Shown piece by piece: positions 6,560 to 12,873 of a stretch of 13,825 nucleotides of DNA; the stretch's first letter is position 1; the number at the start of each line of letters is the position of its first letter. Under the pieces are notes generated by a model, which was given only the letters and a program-made list of their open reading frames with translations, ran no database searches and was not told the DNA's origin. The stretch is from the NCBI GenBank assembly GCA_964460035.1, contig CAYWPG010000055.1, forward strand, positions 1 through 13,825. The letters run 5' to 3'. This stretch comes from CAYWPG01 sp964460035 (GTDB lineage: Bacteria; Pseudomonadota; Gammaproteobacteria; Nitrococcales; AK92). Position numbers and translations under genes: made by a program.

Positions 6560-7303
6560 ATGATGGTTTGCAATTCCTATCGGCTGGCCGTCCTGCTCGC
6601 TCTATCTCTGCTCCCCGCGCTGGCCGCACAGGCCGACGACATTCATTGTCCCCCCAACCTGGGCGCGACCGAGGTGGACGGCAACGTGCTGATCGCGAGC
6701 GGTACCTGTCGCCTGGAGGGCACCACGGTCAAGGGCAACGTACACCTGTACGCTGGCGGCGTGCTGATCGCCAAGGATGCGGTCATCGTGGGCAATATCC
6801 AGGCTGATGCTGCCGACTATATAGACGTGCGTGACAGCCGCATCGGCGGCGATATCCAACTCGAGGGGATGGTCGGCGACCAGGTGCTTGTCCTGGACAA
6901 CCGTGTCGACGGCAATATTCAGCTTGACGACAACCGTTCGCACCTGCGGGTGGAAGGCAATACCGTGGATGGAGACATCCAGGCCTTCGATAACCGCGGC
7001 GGGCTGGCGATTACCGGCAACCGAGTGGACGGCAACCTGCAGTGCAAGGGCAACAATCCCGCGCCGCGCGGCGGTGACAACGCCGTGTCCGGTAACATAG
7101 AAGACCAGTGCAAAAACATGCGCTCCGCTGAAGGCAGCTCCAGCGAAGGCGCAGGCGGGGGCAGCGGTTCCGGCAGTGACGGCGGCAGCCGCGGTGGAAG
7201 TAGCGGTATTGGCAGCAGCGGTGGCGGCTCCTTCGGCATGGTCGATCTGCTGGCCGGGTTGGGGTTGGTGCTCACCGGTGGCTGGGTGCGCCGGCGCGCC
7301 TGA
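6560..7303 (+). CDS. Exported beta-helix-like repeat protein with GlyGly-CTERM-like tail
   Basis: A 247-aa exported protein; the ATG at 6560 has GAGG 7 bases upstream. A signal peptide (hydrophobic 9-23) probably ends after AQA at 25. Residues 36-180 hold eight degenerate repeats of the form V-x-G-(N/D)-(I/V/L)-(Q/H), with the key Gly at 41, 59, 78, 97, 118, 138, 158 and 178, a period of 18-21 residues. This is typical of a beta-helix or bactofilin-like solenoid. Cys30, 50, 162 and 184 could form disulfides capping the two ends. A Gly/Ser linker (about 190-224) leads to GGGSFG, a hydrophobic helix (227-240) and WVRRRA: the plan of GlyGly-CTERM signals, which rhombosortase cleaves before surface transfer. 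No rhombosortase gene is in this window. Function of the repeat domain is unknown; a surface or envelope structural role is inferred. Confidence 0.82.
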   Translation: MMVCNSYRLAVLLALSLLPALAAQADDIHCPPNLGATEVDGNVLIASGTCRLEGTTVKGNVHLYAGGVLIAKDAVIVGNIQADAADYIDVRDSRIGGDIQLEGMVGDQVLVLDNRVDGNIQLDDNRSHLRVEGNTVDGDIQAFDNRGGLAITGNRVDGNLQCKGNNPAPRGGDNAVSGNIEDQCKNMRSAEGSSSEGAGGGSGSGSDGGSRGGSSGIGSSGGGSFGMVDLLAGLGLVLTGGWVRRRA

Positions 7304-7626
7304 ACCCATCGCCGGCCGCTTGCCGCGACGGCTATTCTTGCGATCGCGCAACACCGCTATGCGACCTCCGGAGCCCTGCGCCGACGTACTGCGGGGCTGG
7401 AGAGGCTTTGGCGTGTGTTGCGCGTCTTGTCAGCGGCCTGGGGGCATAAGGCCCTGTGACAGGCTCTCTTCGCCAGCCCTCGCCGTGGCTCCCTTGTCGG
7501 TCGGTTCACCCTTGCGCATACGGAAGAGGCCGAAGCCTGGTCGGATCGAGGCGCTTTCCCACTCTATTATTTGGGCATCCGCTCACCGTAGGCCGTAGTA
7601 TTGTCGCGGCAGTGGAGAGGATGTGC
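7304..7626. other. Gap between repeat protein and ABC exporter, no gene seen
   Basis: About 320 bases. A frame joined to the ABC exporter extends up to 7456, but its extra residues look like chance translation and the ribosome site places the true start at 7627. An imperfect inverted repeat around 7427-7465 (TGTCAG...GGCCT against AGGCCC...TGACA) could be a weak terminator of the preceding gene. A TATTAT at about 7565 resembles a -10 box for the exporter, but no -35 stands at the right distance. Confidence 0.3.
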
Positions 7627-9456
7627 ATGAGTAAGAGTATCGGTGCAGTGCAGGCAGCGGGCGATGAGCGGCGCCTGCGACTGCTGGATCCCGCGCAAGC
7701 GCCGCGCGGGCGGGGCTTTCTGGCTTGGATGGGGTTCGCCATCGGGCCGTATCGGTGGAAGTTCTGGCTGGTCACGCTGGTCATGGTGGCGCGCCATACG
7801 GTGGCTTCCGCCATTCCCATGTTCTTTTCCTATTTCGTCGCTCTGGTGGCGGCCGGCGGCCTGGGCTTCGGTGAAGCGATGACTCTCGCAGCGCCGTATC
7901 TGGTTATCTTCGGGCTGTTTCTGGCCGGGGTCGTGGTGCTCTACCCGCAACTGACCATGGTCGACCTGGCGATGCGCGGGCTGGGCATGTACGCGCTGGA
8001 TCGGATGATCGCCATGGACACAGCTTGGCACGAGGACAAGGCCAGCGGCGCGAAGGGGCAGAAGATCAATAAAGGGCGCGAGTCCTTCAAGATTCTGCTC
8101 GACAGCTTTTTCTGGGCGATTCTGGGTCAGGTCGGGCTGTTCGTCTCGCTAGGGGGCGCCATTGCGGTGCTGGACGTGCCGCCGGTGTTCTATTTGCTGT
8201 ATGCCCTGTTCGGCCTGAGCTATTTCGCGCTGGCGGTTCTGACGCTGCCGGCTTTGCGCAGGCGCTTCGACCGCTTTTATGCCGCGTTCGAGGAGCTGTT
8301 CGGCACCGTCTACGATTTTCTGTCGTCGGTCACGACCATCAAGATGTTCACGCTGGAGCGGCCGATTCTGCACCGGGCACGCAAGGTCGAGCTGGCGGGG
8401 CATAGGACGGCGCGGCATTTGTTCCGTTTCCAGGGCCTGCGCTGGGTGCTGCTGAATCTGCTGGCCGGCGCGTGGATAGTCGGCATCTTCGTGCTGGCAC
8501 TTTACTCAGCCACCGTCGGCAGCCTGTCGCTGGAGGCGTTCACCTTGATCCTGATGTTTACCGTCAGTGCTTGGATGCGCTTCGAGTGGCTGGCCTATGA
8601 GTTGAATGCGATCGTCGAAGCCTATGCGGGTTTTCGTCGCTTGACGGAGGTGCTGGCCGATGCCCGCGATGCGGTGGAGGCGCCGGAGGCCAAGACCGGC
8701 GAGGTCTTCACTCCCCGCCGGGGCGAAATCGTACTCTCCAACGTCAGTTTCTCCTACAGGAACTCGGCAAAGCCCGTGCTAAGCGGGCTGACATTGTCTA
8801 TTCCCGCGGGCCAGAAAGTGGGGCTGGTAGGGCCGTCGGGGGCAGGCAAGTCGACCTTGTTGAAGCTTCTGCTGGCGCTTTACCAGCCCGACAGCGGTCG
8901 CTTGGAGGTGGATGGCCGCTCGGTCGCCGAGATGGACTTGCATGCCTATCGGCAAGCCTTCGCGGTGATTCCGCAGGAACCGGCGATTTTCAATATGTCC
9001 TTGCGCGACAACATCCGCTTTGCGCGACCGCAGGCGACCGATGCCGAGGTCGAGGCCGCCGCCCGCGCAGCCCATGCGCACGAGTTCATCGAAGCGTATC
9101 CCGATGGTTACGAGACCATTGCCGGGGAGCGGGGTGTAATGCTCTCCGGCGGGCAGCGTCAGCGCATCGCCATTGCCCGCGCGGTGCTGCGCGACGCGCC
9201 CATAGTGATTCTCGACGAGGCCACCAGCGCGCTGGATTCGGCGACGGAGCGGCTGGTACAGGACAGCCTGGACAGCTTGTTCGCCGATCGCACGGTGATC
9301 GCTATCGCCCATCGGCTATCCACGCTGGCACGTTTCGAGCGCATCATCGTGATGGACCAGGGGCGTATCGTGGAGGACGGGCCGCACGATGCCCTGATCG
9401 GCAAGGCGGGACTCTATGCCCAGCTCTGGGGACTACAGGCGCGCACGGTGGAGTAA
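7627..9456 (+). CDS. ABC exporter half-transporter (fused membrane and ATPase domains)
   Basis: A 609-aa inner-membrane exporter subunit that should work as a homo- or heterodimer. The ATG at 7627 is chosen because GGAGAGG ends 6 bases upstream; an ATG at 7621 touches that site. Residues about 35-340 form the type IV exporter membrane domain, with hydrophobic segments near 40-70, 85-110, 165-185, 190-215, 275-300 and 305-325. The ATPase domain (about 360-605) is intact: Walker A GPSGAGKST (402-410), Q-loop Gln450, signature LSGGQ (506-510), Walker B IVILDE (526-531) and H-loop His562. This set is as in MsbA- or lipid/drug-type exporters. Substrate is unknown; no partner half-transporter, adaptor or outer-membrane protein lies beside it. 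Its codon use matches the neighbours. Confidence 0.9.
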   Translation: MSKSIGAVQAAGDERRLRLLDPAQAPRGRGFLAWMGFAIGPYRWKFWLVTLVMVARHTVASAIPMFFSYFVALVAAGGLGFGEAMTLAAPYLVIFGLFLAGVVVLYPQLTMVDLAMRGLGMYALDRMIAMDTAWHEDKASGAKGQKINKGRESFKILLDSFFWAILGQVGLFVSLGGAIAVLDVPPVFYLLYALFGLSYFALAVLTLPALRRRFDRFYAAFEELFGTVYDFLSSVTTIKMFTLERPILHRARKVELAGHRTARHLFRFQGLRWVLLNLLAGAWIVGIFVLALYSATVGSLSLEAFTLILMFTVSAWMRFEWLAYELNAIVEAYAGFRRLTEVLADARDAVEAPEAKTGEVFTPRRGEIVLSNVSFSYRNSAKPVLSGLTLSIPAGQKVGLVGPSGAGKSTLLKLLLALYQPDSGRLEVDGRSVAEMDLHAYRQAFAVIPQEPAIFNMSLRDNIRFARPQATDAEVEAAARAAHAHEFIEAYPDGYETIAGERGVMLSGGQRQRIAIARAVLRDAPIVILDEATSALDSATERLVQDSLDSLFADRTVIAIAHRLSTLARFERIIVMDQGRIVEDGPHDALIGKAGLYAQLWGLQARTVE

Positions 9457-9503
9457 TCTTGGCTCCAGCTCATAAGAGCTTGTCCGTCCTTTGAAGATGG
9501 TGA

Positions 9504-9708
9504 TTATCCACAGAGTCTGTGGATAACCTTGTGGACAGGCTTGGCAAATCTTCCCGAAAAGCCGCTGTCTCAAGGGGTCGCGTTAGATTGCACAGAAATT
9601 CGCCGCCTAGTGATGAGTTCAACAAAAACAATAACTTGAGGTTTCCTTGAGGCGTTCTGAGCGGTTTGTGTGCGGCGCGGCACGGCACGGTGGCCGATGT
9701 GTGGATAA
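9504..9708. promoter_or_regulatory. Cluster of DnaA boxes (possible origin or DnaA-titration site)
   Basis: Three perfect copies of the E. coli consensus DnaA box TTATCCACA: 9504-9512 (+), 9518-9526 (-) and 9700-9708 (-), with a 7-of-9 match at 9530-9538 (-). The first two face each other 5 bases apart; the second and fourth are 12 bases apart, about one helical turn. AT-rich bases lie between (about 9590-9650), with a partial IHF-like match near 9631-9643 (TCAANNNNTTG on the minus strand). The cluster sits in a roughly 400-base gap between two converging genes, so it is unlikely to be a promoter operator. By chance a given 9-mer should occur about 0.1 times in this window on both strands. 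oriC, datA- or DARS-like function are the options; dnaA, gidA and rpmH are not here. Confidence 0.65.
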
Positions 9709-9859
9709 GCGTGCGTTCGCGATTCAAGTATTGCTTGTGCTGTCAGTCATTTACCTACGCCTTTGTGAGAAATGACGCACAGTTTGGATCGTAATTTGTG
9801 CCGCCGCGGGCGCGGATGCAGTCCTCCGCGCCGCGGCCAATCGATGGGTAGGTGCGCAA

Positions 9860-10519
9860 TCAGCTCGCTGGGGCAATGGCGTCCCGAATTGGGACATCGC
9901 CATCCACGAACCACAGAGTCTTGCGGACGCTGTTCCTGTCCTCCAGCACCGCCACGGCAACCTGAGCGACGTTATCGCGCGAGGTATCTCGGTTGCTGGC
10001 CTTCAGCTCCGGGTCCAGGCGAATACGACCGGAGCCGGGCTCATCGGTTAATCTGCCGGGGCCGAGAATCGTCCAGTCCAGATCGGTGTTGCGCAAGTAA
10101 TCGTCCGCCGCTGCCTTGGCCTCGGCATAAGGGAAAAACGGATGCTCGGGAGGGACGCCATGATCGCGCCTTGCACCGTGGTAAGACACCATGACATAGC
10201 GGCGCACGCCGGCTTGGCGGGCGGCGTCCATAGAGCGGATGGCGGCGTCGCGGTCCACAGCATAGGTGCGTGGCGGGTTGCCACCGCCGGCACCAGCGGA
10301 CCAGACCACCGCATCGCGCCCCTTGAGCTGCCGTGCAATCTCGTCGGTGGAGCTGTTCTCGACATCGAGCACTACCGGAGTGGCGCCGGTGGCCGCTACA
10401 TCCTCTTGATGGTCGGGGTTGCGGAACAGGGAGATGACCTCGTGTCCGTCAGCGGTGAGCAGCCGGGCCAGCCTCAGGGCCACTTTGCCGTGTCCTCCGA
10501 TAATGGCGATGCGTGCCAT
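9860..10519 (-). CDS. Atypical short-chain dehydrogenase-like NAD(P)-binding protein
   Basis: A 219-aa soluble protein of the NAD(P)H-binding/NmrA-like atypical SDR group (similar in plan to B. subtilis YhfK/YwnB). It opens with a Rossmann strand and nucleotide loop IIGGHGKVA (6-14), keeps RNP after the second strand, DVE near 52-54, SAGAGGG at 74-80, a strand VMVS ending at Ser112 and YAEAKAAAD with Tyr131 and Lys135, matching the SDR Ser-Tyr-Lys positions. The reaction is unknown; relatives reduce flavins, disulfides or quinones, or only sense NADPH. The ATG at 10519 has GGAG 8 bases upstream. It lies 97 bases downstream of the metallophosphoesterase on the same strand, so the two may share a transcript. 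Confidence 0.85.
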   Translation of the reverse strand: MARIAIIGGHGKVALRLARLLTADGHEVISLFRNPDHQEDVAATGATPVVLDVENSSTDEIARQLKGRDAVVWSAGAGGGNPPRTYAVDRDAAIRSMDAARQAGVRRYVMVSYHGARRDHGVPPEHPFFPYAEAKAAADDYLRNTDLDWTILGPGRLTDEPGSGRIRLDPELKASNRDTSRDNVAQVAVAVLEDRNSVRKTLWFVDGDVPIRDAIAPAS

Positions 10520-10616
10520 GTTCCAGTCTCCATTACAGTTGGGTGATCGGCGTTACGATCCACTCTTAGTCTGGTCATTCCTGTAAACGGGAACAACCGC
10601 GGGGAGAGGTGAGTCG

Positions 10617-11558
10617 TTAGGCTACGCGTTCTATGACGACGAACTTGCGCGAGTCCAGCCGGGTTTCACCATCCCAGCGGTAGGCGACCAGCTTGCCTCC
10701 GTGCCGGGCGGCGACGCTGTAATCCAGGCACGCCGCGTTCGGCGCTTGCAGCACGGGCGGGCCGCTCATCCAGTAGTGGCCGAAGAATACCGGCGGCTCG
10801 TTGGCGCCGTAGCCTATGCCAAGCTCCGTTGGCAGCGGGCGCTCGGGCAAGCCGGCTGTCGCCTCGTAGGCGATGCAGGCGGCGCGCCAGGTGGCGTTCT
10901 CGGGGGCAAGCCACCATCTGACGCGGGCATAGAGGCGCTCGTGGCCGCTCTTGTCGCGAAAGCTCAAGCCATCGGGCAGCGCCACTTCTAGCCCTTTGAG
11001 TACGGTCTCGGCCGCGGCGAAATGCGTTTCGCCGCGGCGGGTCAGGGCCGGCAAGCTTCCTGCGGATATCCGCCGCTCGGGCGTCAGGCGTTCGCCGAGC
11101 TTGGCCAGCGAGGGCGTATGCCAGCAGGCATGCACGACCCGCAGCTCGCCCAGATCCAGCCACAGGGGAAGTTGCTGGAACCACTCCAAAGTACGCGCCA
11201 GTTCCGCGGGCTTGTCGCCGTACTCGTCGAGAAATGCCCGGTGCTGCAGGGTGTTGTTGGCAGTACGGCGGCGCAGGTACTCGCCGGGCGCCGTGTCGTC
11301 GGGGGTGTGATAGGCCAGGGCGTTGAGCTCATGGTTTCCCATGATGGCAAGCGCCGCGCCCGCGTCGACCATGCGACGCACGGTATCTATCACCTCCCGT
11401 TGGCCGGGGCCGCGGTCGACGAAATCGCCGACGAATATGGCCTGGCGATGGGGGTGCCGGTAGGTGCCAAAGCGCTTGCGGTAACCCAGGCGCTTGAGCA
11501 GGCGCACGAGCGGTTCGGCGTATCCATGGATATCGCCTATGAGATCATAGCCTTGCAT
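10617..11558 (-). CDS. PPP-type metallophosphoesterase (ApaH/PrpE-like)
   Basis: A 313-aa calcineurin-like phosphoesterase using two metal ions. The motifs are in order: GDIHG (8-12), GDFVDRG (44-50), GNHE (74-77), VVHACWH (141-147, metal His143) and GHYW (260-263, His261). Short, cytoplasmic and beginning with the GDIHG strand, it resembles bacterial serine/threonine phosphatases and symmetrical dinucleoside tetraphosphatases (ApaH, PrpE). It is longer than PrpE or ApaH, with an insert of about 110 residues between the fourth and fifth motifs, perhaps a lid for substrate choice. The exact substrate (phosphoprotein or Ap4A) cannot be told. The ATG at 11558 has only a weak GAAG upstream and sits just below a TATAAT box, so the message may be leaderless or nearly so. 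It diverges from osmC. Confidence 0.85.
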   Translation of the reverse strand: MQGYDLIGDIHGYAEPLVRLLKRLGYRKRFGTYRHPHRQAIFVGDFVDRGPGQREVIDTVRRMVDAGAALAIMGNHELNALAYHTPDDTAPGEYLRRRTANNTLQHRAFLDEYGDKPAELARTLEWFQQLPLWLDLGELRVVHACWHTPSLAKLGERLTPERRISAGSLPALTRRGETHFAAAETVLKGLEVALPDGLSFRDKSGHERLYARVRWWLAPENATWRAACIAYEATAGLPERPLPTELGIGYGANEPPVFFGHYWMSGPPVLQAPNAACLDYSVAARHGGKLVAYRWDGETRLDSRKFVVIERVA

Positions 11559-11564
11559 GTCTTC

Positions 11565-11570
11565 ATTATA
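11565..11570 (-). promoter_or_regulatory. Perfect TATAAT -10 box, 6 bases before the phosphoesterase ATG
   Basis: On the minus strand the consensus -10 hexamer is followed by six bases and then the ATG at 11558. A start of transcription about 7 bases downstream would fall at or beside the ATG. No good -35 hexamer is seen 16-18 bases upstream. If used, the transcript would be leaderless; if not, it is a chance match. Confidence 0.4.
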
Positions 11571-11761
11571 CGCTGCATTACTCCGCTCGCTCGTTTGGGT
11601 ACCGGGCTCTGTGGTCGGTGGGGGCGCTCGGGGCTGCCTCGACGTGCGCCGCTTCGCCGCTCGTGCTGGCCTCCCGGCGCTTGTCTTTGTGTGCTGTGGG
11701 CCTATGTCAGTTACGAAATTCCCAAGCGTATTCGACTTGTACGCGCAGCAAGGAGGCTGTC

Positions 11762-12190
11762 ATGGCGGTTATCGAGCGGACTTCGTACGGTGTCTGGCAG
11801 GGAGATCTGAAACGAGGGCACGGCCGCCTGGGTGCCGCAAGCGAGATACTGCGGGATGCGTCGTTTACGTATGCTTCGCGCTTCGAGCAGGGGAAAGGAA
11901 CCAATCCGGAAGAGCTGATCGCAGCCGCGCATGCGGCTTGTTTCAGCATGGCTTTGTCCGCGTATCTGGCGGGCGAGGGACATACGCCCGAAGAGATTCG
12001 CACGCAGGCGACGATCACGCTGGAGAATCTGGCGATTACCAAGATGCACCTGGTCACCGAAGGGCGGGTGCCGGGATTCGACCAGCAGCGCTTCGCGCAG
12101 GCGGTGGAAGAAGCCGACAAACGCTGCCCGGTATCGAATCTGTTGCGCAGCGGCCTTGCCATCAGCCACGAGGCCAAACTGCTAGGGTAG
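11762..12190 (+). CDS. osmC: OsmC-family peroxiredoxin
   Basis: A 142-aa thiol peroxidase that reduces organic hydroperoxides and H2O2 using a reactive cysteine pair. The ATG at 11762 follows a strong AAGGAGG with a 5-base spacer. The hallmark block GTNPEELIAAAHAACFSMAL (46-65) contains the peroxidatic Cys60; the resolving Cys122 lies in DKRCPVSNLL; Arg40 and Glu50/Glu51 match the activating Arg and Glu of the family. Length and cysteine positions match E. coli OsmC closely, and the motifs favour OsmC over Ohr. It acts in the cytoplasm as a homodimer. It is a single gene diverging from the phosphoesterase; in E. coli osmC is induced by osmotic stress and RpoS, but no such control site could be read here. 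Confidence 0.9.
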   Translation: MAVIERTSYGVWQGDLKRGHGRLGAASEILRDASFTYASRFEQGKGTNPEELIAAAHAACFSMALSAYLAGEGHTPEEIRTQATITLENLAITKMHLVTEGRVPGFDQQRFAQAVEEADKRCPVSNLLRSGLAISHEAKLLG

Positions 12191-12438
12191 GCGCATTGCA
12201 AAGCGCACGTTGACCGGCGCGCGATCACAGCCGGTGGCGCCTGCGGCTGGTCGGGCAGTCTCGGCCGCGAGGAACGTACAAAAGGCGGCGGTCAATACTT
12301 CACCGCGCCGCGAAGGGGCGCAACCGGTCACTTTCTCTTGGTGTGCAACTGAAATGGTCTTGTGTGTGGGTGTGAATGCGCACACTGTTGTCTTCTAGTT
12401 CAATAGTGAGCGTCTTCATATGCATTATTGCTTGAGGT
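12191..12438. other. Gap between osmC and the hipBA promoter, no gene seen
   Basis: The gap from the osmC stop to hipB is 308 bases. Short frames cross it on both strands but lack motifs or ribosome sites. A 6-bp inverted repeat (ACCGGC at 12213-12218, GCCGGT at 12230-12235) just after osmC may serve its 3' end, though no T run follows. From about 12390 the sequence becomes markedly AT-richer leading into the hipBA promoter. Confidence 0.35.
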
Positions 12439-12466
12439 TTGGTTTTTGATTGTGATCGCTTACACT
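12439..12466 (+). promoter_or_regulatory. Likely hipBA promoter with overlapping operator-like palindrome
   Basis: A -35-like TTGGTT (12439-12444) and a -10-like TACACT (12461-12466) are 16 bases apart, placing the transcript start near 12473, about 26 bases before the hipB ATG. An imperfect 14-base palindrome, TGTgAtCGcTtACA (12451-12464, matching at 10 of 14), overlaps the -10 and would suit HipB autorepression. The E. coli HipB operator has different sequence (TATCC-N8-GGATA); only half-site TATCC (12466-12470) is seen here. Confidence 0.42.
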
Positions 12467-12498
12467 ATCCCTCAAAAAAGAGGTTAATGTGAGCGAAA

Positions 12499-12873
12499 AT
12501 GTCCATTGATAATCTCTACGAGTTGAGCGACGAGGCGCTACTTCAGCTACTGGGTGAGCGCCTGGCCCGGTACCGGCTCAACATGAATCAGACACAGGCC
12601 GTGCTCGCCCGCGAGGCCGGGCTGGCGCGGCGCACGGTGTCCAAAGCGGAGAACGGTCATGTGATCGACACCCGGGGGCTGGTGCGCTTGCTGCGAGCCC
12701 TGGGTCTGCTGGATCGGCTCGACTTGCTGGTGCCCGAGCCGCCGATGAGTCCGGTGGCGTTGGCGGCGGCGCGAGGACGCGTGCGCGAGCGTGCCAGCGG
12801 TCGGCGTGCTCAGCGTAAGGGTAGCGGTAGCGCGGACAAGGGAAGCTGGACATGGCCGGACGAGGAGTCGTAG
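12499..12873 (+). CDS. hipB: HipB-type XRE antitoxin / autorepressor
   Basis: A 124-aa DNA-binding antitoxin of the HipBA module. The helix-turn-helix of the Cro/C1 (XRE) type lies at about 20-75: the two central helices are QTQAVLAREAGL (31-42) and ARRTVSKAENG (43-53). After residue 85 it becomes basic and flexible (RVRERASGRRAQRKG) and ends in a tryptophan-acidic tail WTWPDEES, a kind of tail by which HipB proteins commonly contact HipA. It should neutralise HipA and repress its own promoter. The ATG at 12499 is the only sensible start, but its ribosome site is poor: the AGAGG at 12479-12483 is 15 bases away and better placed for a two-codon ATG-TGA just upstream. The 3' end overlaps hipA by 22 bases in another frame. 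Confidence 0.85.
   Translation: MSIDNLYELSDEALLQLLGERLARYRLNMNQTQAVLAREAGLARRTVSKAENGHVIDTRGLVRLLRALGLLDRLDLLVPEPPMSPVALAAARGRVRERASGRRAQRKGSGSADKGSWTWPDEES

Noticed and set aside
7456..7626. N-terminal extension of the ABC exporter by 57 residues
   Set aside because: The extension is not like an exporter N terminus, and GGAGAGG is correctly spaced only for the ATG at 7627.
9504..9526. The facing DnaA boxes as an ordinary transcription terminator for the ABC exporter
   Set aside because: A 10-bp stem can form, but no T run follows, the sequence matches the DnaA consensus exactly, and a third perfect copy stands alone at 9700. It remains a minor alternative.
9470..9727. 85-aa minus-strand frame across the DnaA boxes
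   Set aside because: No recognisable motif or ribosome site, and it is better explained as open frame through AT-richer regulatory DNA.
9772..10194. 140-aa + strand frame opposite the reductase-like gene
   Set aside because: Antisense shadow; Arg/Ser/Pro-rich translation of a real minus-strand gene.
12182..12398. Two short opposed frames (67 and 62 aa) between osmC and hipB
   Set aside because: No ribosome sites or motifs; they overlap each other on opposite strands and look like chance frames.
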